Source: Fibrobacter sp.
GTDB taxonomy: Bacteria > Fibrobacterota > Fibrobacteria > Fibrobacterales > Fibrobacteraceae
NCBI GenBank assembly: GCA_024398815.1
Contig: JAKSIL010000015.1
Span: 16,270-80,269 of the forward strand
Direction: 5' to 3'
DNA: 64,000 nt
The translations under genes and the position numbers were made by a program. The notes under the pieces were generated by a model, which was given only the letters and a program-made list of their open reading frames with translations, was not told the origin of the DNA and did not search any database. Positions within the stretch are counted from its first letter, which is position 1. Every line of letters starts with the position of its first letter. Positions 17,567 to 26,907 of the stretch are shown one piece after another.

Positions 17567-17797
17567 TCAAGTCAAAAGCTCTACTTTTTCCATATCAAGA
17601 AGAATCTGGACAAGGACTTTGTAATCCAGATACTGAATCCCGTTCTTCCCTTCATGGATTTTGTCGGCCAGCCTGCTATGGTAATACGTGTCCATCGCCT
17701 GTTCCAGGGACCAGTCTTTTACCTGCGCAAGATAAGCAATAATTCGTTCTTCCAAACGCTCCTGGTAGACCCTTTCTAAAGTTTCCCCGTCCACCAT
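17567..17797 (-). CDS. Third gene of the DUF3791/DUF3990 operon, small hypothetical protein
   Basis: A 76-residue helical protein (GETLERVYQERLEERIIAYLAQ...). The ATG at 17797 is chosen because AGAGGTG sits 7 nt upstream inside the end of the DUF3990 gene; a start eight codons earlier would overlap that gene without a ribosome-binding site. Pattern and length fit the small DUF3791-related partners that accompany DUF3990 proteins, but I do not recognise the family firmly. It could be the antitoxin or a chaperone for the ADP-ribosyltransferase-like neighbour. Confidence 0.65.
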   Translation of the reverse strand: MVDGETLERVYQERLEERIIAYLAQVKDWSLEQAMDTYYHSRLADKIHEGKNGIQYLDYKVLVQILLDMEKVELLT

Positions 17798-17798
17798 G

Positions 17799-18278
17799 TC
17801 ACACCTCTTCGCTAGATACAAACTTCAAAACCGAATCAATCGCTCTCTGCGAAATAAAGGCGACTTGATCATAAGTCGGGTAAACCTTAATTTCATGTAA
17901 AGCGCGATTTAAATCCCAAATGCCGGAATGATACATGTCGACTACTCGGAAGACCTTGTCGTTTGCGACCTTGCCCATGATTATGTCATATTTTTTGTAA
18001 GCCTCCGAACCATCGCGGCACTCACAGACAAAGTTAATCCATTCCTCCAAATCGTCCGCAAAAGATTTTACCGAGAGGGTTCCAAAACTTGCGCCCATAT
18101 CGTAAGTGTTCAAGACGGGTTTTGAATTCTCAAAGACTTCAGCCTTCCGATGCGCCCAACGGACAGCCTGTTCGCGAACGGACGTAACATAAAAGCCCTT
18201 GCCGAAATCTAAAGGCCTAAACGAATGTTCAATGTCAGGATTTTTAACAACGACAGAAGAACCGTGGTAGACTATCAT
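17799..18278 (-). CDS. DUF3990 protein (ADP-ribosyltransferase-like fold)
   Basis: A 159-residue protein starting MIVYHGSSVVVKNPDIEHSF and continuing DFGKGFYVTSVREQAVRWA, the signature of DUF3990. That family is grouped with ADP-ribosyltransferases: the YHGS and GFYVT segments correspond to NAD-binding strands. Its ATG overlaps the upstream DUF3791 stop (ATGA), and a third small gene follows immediately. Operon structure and fold suggest a toxin-antitoxin or defence module. No activity can be shown from sequence. Confidence 0.8.
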   Translation of the reverse strand: MIVYHGSSVVVKNPDIEHSFRPLDFGKGFYVTSVREQAVRWAHRKAEVFENSKPVLNTYDMGASFGTLSVKSFADDLEEWINFVCECRDGSEAYKKYDIIMGKVANDKVFRVVDMYHSGIWDLNRALHEIKVYPTYDQVAFISQRAIDSVLKFVSSEEV

Positions 18279-18499
18279 ATTTCCACCTTGCGAATTTTCA
18301 GATATTCTTCAATGTCGCTTACCACGAAATCGGTCCCCTGTGTGTGCAAAATATCGTAATGGGGCACGAGGTACTTTTGAATACAGCCGGAATCAGCCAA
18401 CTTTTGGTATACAAAAGACGGCAAACGATTCCACTTGTTTGCGCAAGCGTGAATCATGTAGACGACGAACTCAAAAGATTCCTGAATCATCGGTTTCAA
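18275..18499 (-). CDS. DUF3791 protein
   Basis: A 74-residue protein with the DUF3791 pattern: ESFEFVVYMIHACANKWNRL, then VYQKLADSGCIQKYLVPHYD and ILHTQGTDFVVSDIEEYL. Its stop overlaps the start of the DUF3990 gene by 4 bp, so translation is coupled. DUF3791 genes regularly precede DUF3990 genes in Firmicutes and Bacteroidota, and the pair is thought to behave like a toxin-antitoxin unit. Which protein would neutralise which is not known from this sequence. Confidence 0.8.
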   Translation of the reverse strand: MKPMIQESFEFVVYMIHACANKWNRLPSFVYQKLADSGCIQKYLVPHYDILHTQGTDFVVSDIEEYLKIRKVEI

Positions 18500-18536
18500 T
18501 ATACATTTATTTTGCGGAACGTATTTCTAGGCATGC

Positions 18537-18567
18537 AAAAAAGACCCGCGACGCGCGAGTCTTTTTC
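18537..18567 (-). terminator. Rho-independent terminator after the histidine phosphatase gene
   Basis: On the minus strand GACTCGCG-CGT-CGCGGGTC forms a stem (with G-T pairs) followed by TTTTTT. It lies about 130 bp downstream of the phosphatase gene and upstream of the DUF3791 start. Confidence 0.65.
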
Positions 18568-18697
18568 AAGTTCCATAAAAACTGTATGGATCCCCTCCCG
18601 CGCTACGCTTGGTCGAGGATGACTCTACTTAGATTGGAGTTGCTTAGTGCGCATGGCCACCTTCAGGTGGGGTCCATGACCGCGGTAACAATTTGCG

Positions 18698-19462
18698 CTA
18701 AAAATCCTGGAAGCCAGTGTCCATGCCCGTCACAGGCACAATGCGTTCGCCACGGGGGCCTTCGACAAAGGCTAGCCCCGTCAAAAAGTTCATCCAGTGA
18801 CTCGGGGTAAAGCGAAAACCGCAAAAGTGCATAAGCGTAGGCACCACCCAGCAATCGTGCGTCGCAAAAATATTGAACCGCGCGGTGCCAAGGGCCAGCA
18901 TAAATTCACGCAATTCCTGCGCGCGCGAACTCAGCGGGAAAAATGCCGGATGGTTGTCGCTATTGACCCAGTCGCAGATGTTCTGGTAAAAATGCTCGTT
19001 CAAAACGCCCAGGTAGGCGTCGTAATCCTTCACGTAAAAATCGCCCAGGCAATCCACAGGCGCCACCGCGGAACCTTCGGTTTTCAATGCGGCAATTTCA
19101 CTTGCCACGGCCATCAGGCCCGCATCGTCTGTCGGTTTCACCAGCGCGGATCCCGCCGTAAAATCAACGTCGGGCTTTGTCGCGGGAATGCGCCCCGCAA
19201 GGAGGCGGCCTTCTTCAATGCACTTGGCCGTATCCAGGCAGCGGCCCACCGGACTCGAAAAATAGACCGTCGAGCCTTCCGGAAAAAGTTTCCCCAGATT
19301 GATGGCCAAGGCACGGCCTTCGTCGGTGAGGCCCACATGCGCCCCGTTGTCGCTGTCTTCGGGAGTGATGTGCCTGCGGATGCTATGGCGAATAAGCCAA
19401 AACACGCGTTCGTCGTCGGCGAGGCTTTTAAAAAAATCAGGCGCTTTGACAAAATCAGGCAT
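18698..19462 (-). CDS. Histidine phosphatase family protein
   Basis: A 254-residue soluble protein of the phosphoglycerate-mutase-like superfamily. FWLIRHSIRRH near residues 22-32 holds the catalytic RH motif. YFSSPVGRCLDTAKCI gives the second conserved arginine, and NIFATHDCWVVPTLM carries the second catalytic histidine. The substrate cannot be read from the motifs. It begins 9 bp after the PAP2 gene, so the two phosphatases are probably cotranscribed. No signal peptide is visible. Confidence 0.85.
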   Translation of the reverse strand: MPDFVKAPDFFKSLADDERVFWLIRHSIRRHITPEDSDNGAHVGLTDEGRALAINLGKLFPEGSTVYFSSPVGRCLDTAKCIEEGRLLAGRIPATKPDVDFTAGSALVKPTDDAGLMAVASEIAALKTEGSAVAPVDCLGDFYVKDYDAYLGVLNEHFYQNICDWVNSDNHPAFFPLSSRAQELREFMLALGTARFNIFATHDCWVVPTLMHFCGFRFTPSHWMNFLTGLAFVEGPRGERIVPVTGMDTGFQDF

Positions 19463-19471
19463 GTTGCACCA

Positions 19472-20035
19472 TTAGAAAATTGCAATCCAGAGCAAGTGTC
19501 CAAGCACAAAACTCACCACACCCAGCAAAAAGCCGCAAATAATGTCCGTAAGCCAATGCACGCCAAAATACACGCGCAATAGTCCCCACGTAAGCGGCAA
19601 GAGCATCATGATCCAGCCGTACTGCGGTACCGCGAAAAATACGGCGCTCGCCACCGCCAAGTTGTTCATGGTGTGGCCCGAAGGGAAACTGTACTTGTCC
19701 AAAGGCGGGACCTCCGCCTTGATGACGGGGTTTGCCGCAAACGGGCGCGGGCGCTTGGTCGAAAGTTTTACGACTTCGTAAATGATCAGGCTCATGGCAA
19801 GCGCCATCAGGGCCTGCCACAGAATCGGCAAAAAGTTGTCCCAGCCCACAATCCAAAAGAGGAACAAAGCGAAAAGCGCCCAGATGTAGCCATCGCCCAG
19901 GCGCACGTAAAAACGCAGCCACTTGTTCGTCTTTTCGGAGAAGTGCCTGTTGGTCCAGTAAACCGATACACGGTTATCAAATTCAGCAATTTTCTTAAAC
20001 ATTTTCCTTAAAATAAATTTTTTGACCGCTGGCAT
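19472..20035 (-). CDS. PAP2-family membrane phosphatase
   Basis: A 187-residue integral membrane protein with five or six hydrophobic helices. It carries the three phosphatase signatures: KLSTKRPRP (KxxxxxxRP) near 88-96, SFPSGHT (PSGH) near 116-121, and LRVYFGVHWLTDI (RxxxxxHxxxD) near 153-164. Such enzymes dephosphorylate lipid phosphates such as undecaprenyl pyrophosphate or phosphatidate at the membrane. An alternative ATG at 20002 (MFKKIAEFDN) follows AAGGAAA and may be used. Confidence 0.9.
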   Translation of the reverse strand: MPAVKKFILRKMFKKIAEFDNRVSVYWTNRHFSEKTNKWLRFYVRLGDGYIWALFALFLFWIVGWDNFLPILWQALMALAMSLIIYEVVKLSTKRPRPFAANPVIKAEVPPLDKYSFPSGHTMNNLAVASAVFFAVPQYGWIMMLLPLTWGLLRVYFGVHWLTDIICGFLLGVVSFVLGHLLWIAIF

Positions 20036-20128
20036 TGCGCAATTATTCGTTTTCTACGCACGAAAGCCGCGGATTTTTCTTATTTTTTCAATGTCTAAAT
20101 AAACATAATCAACAATAACAGGTTTAAT

Positions 20129-21310
20129 ATGCGCGTACTCGTTCTCAACTGCGGCAGTTCCTCCGTGAAATTCGCCGTCATCGACACCAAGACCCAGGAA
20201 TCCATCGCAAGCGGCCTCGTGGAAAACATCGGCGTGAATGGCCACACCAAGGCCAAGGGCCCCGAAGGCAAGATCGATTTCAACTTCGACTGCCCCACGC
20301 ATGTGGAAGCCGTGAACCAGGTGAAGACATTCCTCGACGAACAGAAACTCACCGACACCATCGAAGCCATCGGCCACCGCGTGGTGCATGGCGGCAAGTA
20401 CATTAAAAGCGAAAAGGTGACGCAGGAAGTCATCGACTACATCAAGAGCATCACACTCTTTGCCCCGCTCCATGAACCCGCCCACGTTGCCGGCATGGAA
20501 TGTGCCACGAAGTTCTTCCCGGGCCTCCCGCAGGTTGCAGTGTTCGACACCGCCTTCCACCAGACGATGCCCGAAAAGGCATACCTCTACGGTATCCCCT
20601 ACAAGTTCTATGAAGAAGACCACCTCCGCCGTTACGGCGCCCACGGCACGAGCCACCGTTTCGTGACCGCCGAAGCCTGCAAGATTCTCGGCAAGAAACC
20701 CGAAGAAACCTGCCTCATCACGGCCCACCTCGGCAACGGCTCCAGCTGCTCTGCCATCATGAACGGCAAGTGCGTCGACACCACCATGGGTTTCACACCG
20801 CTCGAAGGCCTTATCATGGGAACCCGCAGCGGCTCCCTCGACCCGGCCATCCTCTTCTACATTGCCAAGAAGTACGGCAAGGAATACGGCACCATCGACC
20901 AGTTGGACCACCTGGTGAACAAGGAATCCGGACTCCTCGGCCTTAGCGGACTCAGCAACGACATGCGTACGCTGACCCAGGCCGCCAGCGAAGGCAACAA
21001 GCGCGCCCAAATCGCCCTCGACGTGTTCTGCTACCGCCTGACCCGCGAAATCGGCGGCCTCGCCATGGCCCTCCCGCGCATCGACGCCATCGTGTTTACC
21101 GGCGGCATCGGCGAAAACAGCTTCTACGTCCGCAAGCAGGCACTTGACAACCTCAAGCTGCTCGGCTACCAGGTGGATGAAGAACGCAACCTCAAGAGCG
21201 GCAAGGAAAGCGACCACGTGATTACCAAGGACGGCACTCCGAAGGCAATCGTTGTTGCAACGAACGAAGAACTCCTCATCGCCCTCGATACCGAAGCAAT
21301 GACGAAGTAG
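20129..21310 (+). CDS. ackA: Acetate kinase
   Basis: A 393-residue cytoplasmic enzyme, typical family length, converting acetyl phosphate and ADP to acetate and ATP. Signatures are VLNCGSSSVKFAVID at 4-18, GHRVVHGG near 85, VFDTAFHQTMP near 140, HLGNGSSCSAI near 200, and the ATP-site GGIGENSFYVRK near 320. In Fibrobacter acetate is a main fermentation end product, so this is a central energy gene. A phosphotransacetylase gene is not adjacent. An AGG lies 7 nt upstream of the ATG, and a terminator follows at 21394. Confidence 0.97.
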   Translation: MRVLVLNCGSSSVKFAVIDTKTQESIASGLVENIGVNGHTKAKGPEGKIDFNFDCPTHVEAVNQVKTFLDEQKLTDTIEAIGHRVVHGGKYIKSEKVTQEVIDYIKSITLFAPLHEPAHVAGMECATKFFPGLPQVAVFDTAFHQTMPEKAYLYGIPYKFYEEDHLRRYGAHGTSHRFVTAEACKILGKKPEETCLITAHLGNGSSCSAIMNGKCVDTTMGFTPLEGLIMGTRSGSLDPAILFYIAKKYGKEYGTIDQLDHLVNKESGLLGLSGLSNDMRTLTQAASEGNKRAQIALDVFCYRLTREIGGLAMALPRIDAIVFTGGIGENSFYVRKQALDNLKLLGYQVDEERNLKSGKESDHVITKDGTPKAIVVATNEELLIALDTEAMTK

Positions 21311-21393
21311 GCAAGAGGTGCGAGGCTCGAGGTATGAGAGCGCTCGCAAGCTCGCTTTGAGATAAACAATGGCGCCTACGGCGCAAAACAAAT

Positions 21394-21428
21394 AAGGCTC
21401 TGGTCACATTTGTGACGGAGCCTTTTTT
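21394..21428 (+). terminator. Rho-independent terminator after ackA
   Basis: A long stem: AAGGCTC (21394-21400) with GAGCCTT (21418-21424), and inner GTCACA with TGTGAC. A T-run follows. Confidence 0.85.
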
Positions 21429-21488
21429 GTTGTTTGCAAGCTTTTGGCGGCTGCAGAATGCACATAAAGCGCATTCCAAAGCAGCGAC

Positions 21489-22037
21489 TTAAACGTACTT
21501 GAAAGTCGCCTTGAAGAACTTCTTGGCTTCGGCAGAGGCGTTACCCCAATGGTCCGAGGAACCGGCAACCACATGCGTTCCCAAGTCGGCGACACCGGCC
21601 ACCGTACGGGACATTCCGGAAATTCTCCAAATACCACGGAGAATATCATCGCACTCGTCGCGAGTGAGTTCGGCACCATCAATTTTTCCCTTGTACATGT
21701 ACAGACCGTCATGGATGAAGGGGGCAGCATTGTAAATGTCGTCGCCTTCTTTCACGGCAGGGACGATGAACTTAGCGAATTCAGGAGCGGAGGCGCCATC
21801 GGTAGTAAAGCCCTTCTTGAAAAGGCAGGTCATTTCGAATTTCTTGGGCGTTGCGCCCTTCTTGAGAGTGCGCGTACCCTTGATGCGGACGGTGCAGTCC
21901 TTCGTAAAGCAGTAGCAACTCTTTTTTTCAAAGCAGAATTGGAAGTTAGGGTCTACTTCGGTCACCGTAATGGAACTACCCACGTCCACAGCTTCCACGA
22001 CCTTCTTCACTTTATTAATCAGACTACTAAGTCCCAT
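21489..22037 (-). CDS. DUF1353-like protein
   Basis: About 182 residues. The segment GFTTDGASAPEFAKFIVPAV, then AAPFIHDGLYMYKGK and LTRDECDDILRGIWRISGMS, matches DUF1353, a family often found in phages and near phage-like genes. The Asp in TDGAS, the His-Asp pair and the later Asp are the conserved residues. Four cysteines occur near FCFEKKSCYCFTKDC. The start at 22037 is chosen because AGAGGA lies 6 nt upstream; upstream in-frame ATG/GTG codons have poorer spacing. No phage genes surround it. Confidence 0.65.
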   Translation of the reverse strand: MGLSSLINKVKKVVEAVDVGSSITVTEVDPNFQFCFEKKSCYCFTKDCTVRIKGTRTLKKGATPKKFEMTCLFKKGFTTDGASAPEFAKFIVPAVKEGDDIYNAAPFIHDGLYMYKGKIDGAELTRDECDDILRGIWRISGMSRTVAGVADLGTHVVAGSSDHWGNASAEAKKFFKATFKYV

Positions 22038-22110
22038 TTTCATTCCTCTTATCACAAGTTAACTTAAGCGTCCATTTTGGAACGTTGTTACAAAGTATAC
22101 AAATAAAAGA

Positions 22111-22140
22111 AAAAAGGCTCCGGACTGCGGAACCTTTTTT
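22111..22140 (-). terminator. Terminator after the large secreted protein gene
   Basis: AAAAAGGCTCCG and CGGAACCTTTTTT form a stem with one mismatch and a 5-nt loop, and a T-run on both strands. It may also serve the opposite direction. Confidence 0.65.
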
Positions 22141-22178
22141 CATCAAAATAGCCTGTCAATTAGCTTATAAGCAAAAAC

Positions 22179-24875
22179 TTACTTTATTGTCCATGTTTGC
22201 TTATTCACTCGCAGCACCTTGCGACCCTGGACCTGGGCGCTAGCATTGCGGACGTCGGCTTCGCTCACCGGGAGCTTGGCCTTCCACATCACGCGACCCT
22301 GCATGTCCATGATAGCCACGGAGCCACGAGTCGCCATGATGGCATTCTGCCAGAGGACCTTGGCCATGGCCACAGAAGGAGCAATCGATTCGGCGACGCC
22401 CTTGCCCACAATCAAAAGAATCGTAGCCGTGGTCGTGTCGGTCTTATCGAAGGCACGAATCTTGATGCGGTACAGGCCATCCTTGATGACCGTAGAATCG
22501 GTCGCCGGGGCAATTATGAACTTGTTGTCCTTCACGACCGTCTTGAAGTTGGTAGCCTTGATGGGTTCATAAGTGAGAGTGTCGCCATCGACATCCCTGA
22601 ACAGCGAATCCAGGTTCACGGAAACTTCCCAGTCACTGTTCTTCACTTCGAAGGTGTCCCTCTGGGCGACCACAGGAGCGTCATTCATCGGCTTGATGAA
22701 AATCTTAATCTGGAATTCAAGAGGTTCGGCAACGCCATCGGAAACAGAGACCGTCACAGAAGTTTCGCCAAAGGCATCCTTATTGGGCATCACCCACCAA
22801 CCACCGGCAGAGGTCTTGATGGTCACCTTGTCGTCGTCAGCCTTGAAGTCAAATGTCAGCTTAGCCTTTGCATCGGCAACCACCCATGTCTTAACCACTT
22901 TATCCGTATAGGTCAAGGCACTGCCATCCTCAGTCATGGTCGTATCCAACGAAGCAATGTCTATAGCAAGCTTCGGAGGTTCGGGCATGTCGGCAACGGT
23001 AATCGTCACGGTGGCGACATTCGAAGTATCGCCATCTTCATTCACTGCAACGTAGGTGAAAGCGTCTTCGCCGAAGTAGTCTTCTTCGGGCATGTAGGTA
23101 AAGCTTCCATCGTCCTTGAGGGTCACCTTGCCGTGAGTCGCATCTTTAACAAGCGCTGCCGTGAGTTCAACACTTTCGTCATCCGGGTTCACATCGTTCG
23201 CGAGGACGCCCTTGGCGGCCGTCACGGAGAGTTTCACGTCTTCCTTGGCGTCGTACGAATCGTCAGAAGCCTTCGGAGGATCAGCCACAGGCTTCACAGC
23301 CACATAGAAATACACTTCCTTGTTTTCGTACTGGCCATCCGTACCCACCAACATCACCTTGGCCACGCCGTTCGCATTCTGTATGGACGTCACCTGAATC
23401 TGGTAAATCTTGCCCAAGGTCGTGAAATCGACCTTCACAACGCCGTCTGATTTCGCAGTCACGTCAAGACTCGGGCCGTCGGGGTCGGCAAACACGACAT
23501 TGTTGGAGCGGAATTCCACCCAAAGCGTATCGAAGTCTTCATCGACCTTCAATGTATCGCCAACCATGTTCCCATCGATAATCGCACCCTCGGCAAAGTA
23601 GTATTCAAAAGCGTTGAACGGATCTTCAACCGATACCGTAGGAGGAGCGTTGATATGGCTTACCGTAATCGTCACGGTCCCCGGTTCGCTCACGCTTGTG
23701 TCGGCGGCTGTTTCGTAGGCCACATAGGTAAACTTGTCCACTCCGTAGAAACCTTCGTCCGGAGTATAAGAGAACGAGCCCCTGTCTTCGTCAAAGCTCA
23801 AGCTTCCGTGTTCCGGCAAGCCGACAATTTCCACGGTCACTTCATCGCCATCGGCATCGCTCGCCAAGTTGTACAGACTGAAACGGCCTGTCGAAAGTGT
23901 TTCGCCTTCGGCAACTTCAAAAGCAGTGTCACGAACCACCGGCACATTCTGCGTGTCAATCGGCTTGATTCCGAACACGAACTTCGCCGTCTTGTTGGTG
24001 GGGTCCGTCGCCGTAAGGGTGACCGTCATGGAATCCGTCGCCTTCGGGTTTGCAGTCGTCACAAACGTGATGACATCGTCGAGGGCGTAGAATTCATCCT
24101 GAGCGTCCTTGCGCACCACTCCACTACCAGAAGTAGAAATCACAATCTGGAGATCGTCGCCATCGGCATCCTTGAAAATCTTGTTCAAGGCGATATCGAG
24201 ACTCTTGCCTTCGTAAAGTTCATAAGAAGTAGGGTTGCCCGCAATCACTTCGGGAGCGCTGGTTTCGCACTCGTCGGCAAGAGCGAGAGCTGTAATGGTA
24301 AGAGTATTCGTAGTGCCGAACTTCTTGATGCTTTCACCCTTGTAGGCGAACTGCAAGGCCAGCTGCTGCCTTAAATTGAGGACCATGGTGGTTCCTTTGC
24401 TTTCCCATGCCTGGGTCAAAGAACCAAAGTCGACAAACATCGTCTTGTTCTTGCCTTCGGTAGAAGGCAGACTGTAACCGTAGTAGTTGAAGTCTTCGAT
24501 ATTGAACTGCTTGAAACTCATACGGATGGGACCCGTCGACGAATACGACATGCAAACGCCCTTGTGAGCGGAAATATCGTACGTCGTCTCCTTGTAGCTT
24601 TTGTTGATTTTCCATACAAAGCCGATGCCTGCCTCGTCCTTGGTGGACTCGACGCTAGCCGAGAAAGTCGCAGAGACCACGTAGGGGACATCGGTGGAGT
24701 CCGGTTCCGTAAATTTCACGGACATGTTGGAACCCTTTTCTGGACTGGTGTACGAATACCAGTTCTTGGGAGCCTGGGCGCCGACACCTTCGGCGTTCCA
24801 CCAAACTTCGGCAGCCGAAGCGACCGAGACAAAAGTTGCCAATGCAAAAAAGGCAGAAGATACAGTATTCCTCAT
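22179..24875 (-). CDS. Large secreted protein with cadherin/Ig-like repeats and sorting-like C-terminus
   Basis: About 898 residues. A signal peptide ends at ASAAE. A beta-rich, carbohydrate-binding-like N-terminal domain spans about 20-215. Then come tandem cadherin/Ig-like repeats, each with an FTYVA core, for example SYTPDEGFYGVDKFTYVAYE and TYMPEEDYFGEDAFTYVAVN. The C-terminus (VAIMDMQGRVMWKAKLPVSE) resembles type-A sorting domains of the type 9 secretion system. It is probably exported to the surface, perhaps for adhesion to plant polymer; this is inference. GGAGG lies 5 nt before the ATG at 24875, which decides that start. No catalytic motif is visible. Confidence 0.75.
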   Translation of the reverse strand: MRNTVSSAFFALATFVSVASAAEVWWNAEGVGAQAPKNWYSYTSPEKGSNMSVKFTEPDSTDVPYVVSATFSASVESTKDEAGIGFVWKINKSYKETTYDISAHKGVCMSYSSTGPIRMSFKQFNIEDFNYYGYSLPSTEGKNKTMFVDFGSLTQAWESKGTTMVLNLRQQLALQFAYKGESIKKFGTTNTLTITALALADECETSAPEVIAGNPTSYELYEGKSLDIALNKIFKDADGDDLQIVISTSGSGVVRKDAQDEFYALDDVITFVTTANPKATDSMTVTLTATDPTNKTAKFVFGIKPIDTQNVPVVRDTAFEVAEGETLSTGRFSLYNLASDADGDEVTVEIVGLPEHGSLSFDEDRGSFSYTPDEGFYGVDKFTYVAYETAADTSVSEPGTVTITVSHINAPPTVSVEDPFNAFEYYFAEGAIIDGNMVGDTLKVDEDFDTLWVEFRSNNVVFADPDGPSLDVTAKSDGVVKVDFTTLGKIYQIQVTSIQNANGVAKVMLVGTDGQYENKEVYFYVAVKPVADPPKASDDSYDAKEDVKLSVTAAKGVLANDVNPDDESVELTAALVKDATHGKVTLKDDGSFTYMPEEDYFGEDAFTYVAVNEDGDTSNVATVTITVADMPEPPKLAIDIASLDTTMTEDGSALTYTDKVVKTWVVADAKAKLTFDFKADDDKVTIKTSAGGWWVMPNKDAFGETSVTVSVSDGVAEPLEFQIKIFIKPMNDAPVVAQRDTFEVKNSDWEVSVNLDSLFRDVDGDTLTYEPIKATNFKTVVKDNKFIIAPATDSTVIKDGLYRIKIRAFDKTDTTTATILLIVGKGVAESIAPSVAMAKVLWQNAIMATRGSVAIMDMQGRVMWKAKLPVSEADVRNASAQVQGRKVLRVNKQTWTIK

Positions 24876-24968
24876 CATAGCCTCCATATTTTTTTATTGT
24901 ATAAATAATATCAATTTTATGGGGTATCGGCAAAAACCAGCACCTCGGAAAAGGGCCAAAACGGCACT

Positions 24969-24990
24969 AAAAAAGAGCCGAAAGCGCGGC
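24969..24990 (-). terminator. Possible terminator after the ABC-F gene
   Basis: On the minus strand GCCG-CGCTTT-CGGC is followed by TCTTTTTT, about 30 bp downstream of the ABC-F stop codon. The stem is short. Confidence 0.4.
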
Positions 24991-25021
24991 AATGTAGAAA
25001 TTCTGCGAAATTTTGGCTTTT

Positions 25022-26872
25022 TTAAGAAAGCAAATCGAGCTCTTCGTAGCGTTCGTATGCCTTCTCGAGTTCCTGTTCGCGGTCCGAAATCTCTTTTTGC
25101 AGTTCCACGATGCGGGCTGCGTTGGTGTAAACCTCGGGCTTCGAAAGCTCCGTCTGGCGTTCGGCAATCTCGGCTTCCAGTTTTTCGATTTTATCAGGAA
25201 GGGCCTGGTATTCGCGCTCTTCGTTGTAGCTGCGCTTTTTCTTTTTAGCAGGCGTCGCTGCGGCCGGGGCGGAACCTGAACGGGCAGCTTTCTCGGCTTC
25301 CCTTTCGAGAGCTTCGCGGGCAGCATTGGCGGCTTCCTTCTCGCGGATTTTCCTGTTGGCCTCGTAATCGCTGTAGCCGCCTACGGCCTCGAACACGTTC
25401 CCATTTTCTTCGATGGCAAAAATTCCCGTCGCCACAGAATCCAAGAAGGCCCTGTCATGGCTCACCGTGAGCACAGTCCCTTTGTACTCGGCCAAAAGTT
25501 CAGCCAGCAAGTCCAGCGTTTCCATGTCCAAGTCGTTGGTCGGTTCATCGAGCACGAGCACGTTGCTCGGATGGCTAAAGAGGCACGCCAGCAAAAGACG
25601 GTTGCGTTCTCCGCCAGAAAGCGCGCTAATCGGGCCACGGGCGCGTTCCGCCGAAAACAAAAAGTCCTGCAGATAACTTAACACATGGCGCTTGACGCCG
25701 TTCAACGTAATGTAGGCCTGTCCATCGCCAATGTTTTCGACCAGGGACTTGTCTTCACGAAGCCTCGTGCGCATCTGGTCAAAGTAGGCAATCTGCAAAT
25801 TCGTGCCCAGGCGAATATCGCCGGAATCAGGCTGGAGTTCGCCCAGAATCAGGCGCAAAAGTGTCGTTTTGCCGCAGCCGTTCGGGCCCACGATGCCGAT
25901 ACGGTCGCCACGGGAAACTTCCGTCGAAAAATTACTGATTAACGGAGCGCCTTCATAGGCGAAATTCACGCCTGTCAAGCGCGCTACCAGGCGCCCGGAT
26001 CGGTCCGCCTCGGTTATCTGCATATTCACCGATCCGACGCGCGTGCGCCTTTCCGCTCGTTCCTCGCGCATCTTGATGAGCGCACGCACGCGCCCCTCGT
26101 TCCGGGTGCGCCGCGCCTGGATGCCTTTGCGAATCCAGACTTCCTCTTCGGCCAAACGCTTGTCGAAAAGCGCGTTCGCCTTGTCTTCTTCGGCCAGGGC
26201 CTGGTCCCTGAACTGCACGAACTTGTCGTAAGGGAAATCCCAGCTGCGAACACGACCGCGATCCAGCTCAAAAATCCTTGAAGCCACGCGACGCACAAAC
26301 GCCCTGTCGTGACTCACAAACATCACCGCACAATTCAAGCGAGTCACAATCCCTTCGAGCCACTGAATCGCAGGGATGTCCAAATGGTTCGTAGGTTCGT
26401 CCAACAGCAGCAAATCCGGGTCTTCGGCCACGGCGCGCGCAAACAGCACCCTGCGTTTTTGACCGCCGCTCAAATCGTCGTAAAGAGCATCGGGCAGAAT
26501 CCCCGTCTTGCCGAGAATCGCTTCCGCTGCGGAATCGTGATGACTTTCATCCACCGCCCTTGCCGCAGAAATCACAAAGCCGTTAAAAACGACGGGCACC
26601 TTCCCCATCACGATATCGCGCACGTTCCCGTCCACATGGGCGGGAATTTCCTGAATCATGCGGCTCACCTTGAGCCCCGACCTTTTCACGATATCGCCCG
26701 ACTGCACTTCCATTTCGCCCGTCAGCGTGCGCAAAAGCGTAGACTTCCCTTCGCCATTGCGGCCCACGAGGCAAATGCGGTCGCCCGCCTCGATGTCAAA
26801 GGAAACATTGTCCAGAAGCGGCGCGTTGGCGCCAATGCGAAGCAAAAGATTTTGTGCAGAAAGAATAGGCAT
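25022..26872 (-). CDS. ABC-F family ATPase (Uup-like)
   Basis: A 616-residue soluble protein with two ABC domains and no membrane segments. The first has Walker A GRNGEGKST (38-46), signature LSGGQKRRV and Walker B LLLLDEPTNHLD. The second has GPNGCGKTT, LSGGERNRL and LVLDEPTNDLD. A charged linker with Arg-rich helices lies between them. The C-terminus (about 520-616) is a Lys/Ala-rich tether plus coiled coil (KIEKLEAEIAERQTEL), as in Uup. ABC-F proteins act on ribosomes or replication intermediates. It is transcribed away from the divergent barrel gene at 26908. Confidence 0.92.
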   Translation of the reverse strand: MPILSAQNLLLRIGANAPLLDNVSFDIEAGDRICLVGRNGEGKSTLLRTLTGEMEVQSGDIVKRSGLKVSRMIQEIPAHVDGNVRDIVMGKVPVVFNGFVISAARAVDESHHDSAAEAILGKTGILPDALYDDLSGGQKRRVLFARAVAEDPDLLLLDEPTNHLDIPAIQWLEGIVTRLNCAVMFVSHDRAFVRRVASRIFELDRGRVRSWDFPYDKFVQFRDQALAEEDKANALFDKRLAEEEVWIRKGIQARRTRNEGRVRALIKMREERAERRTRVGSVNMQITEADRSGRLVARLTGVNFAYEGAPLISNFSTEVSRGDRIGIVGPNGCGKTTLLRLILGELQPDSGDIRLGTNLQIAYFDQMRTRLREDKSLVENIGDGQAYITLNGVKRHVLSYLQDFLFSAERARGPISALSGGERNRLLLACLFSHPSNVLVLDEPTNDLDMETLDLLAELLAEYKGTVLTVSHDRAFLDSVATGIFAIEENGNVFEAVGGYSDYEANRKIREKEAANAAREALEREAEKAARSGSAPAAATPAKKKKRSYNEEREYQALPDKIEKLEAEIAERQTELSKPEVYTNAARIVELQKEISDREQELEKAYERYEELDLLS

Positions 26873-26907
26873 AGGATGATATTAAAATAGAAAATTTTTT
26901 AAATTGC

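Noticed and set aside
18588..18623. Possible dispersed repeat downstream of the histidine phosphatase
   Set aside because: Resembles other GGATCC...GAGGATGAC intergenic sequence, but no second clear copy in the window and weak symmetry.
20054..21391. 445-residue minus-strand frame covering acetate kinase
   Set aside because: Complementary shadow of GC-rich ackA codons; no motifs or start signal.
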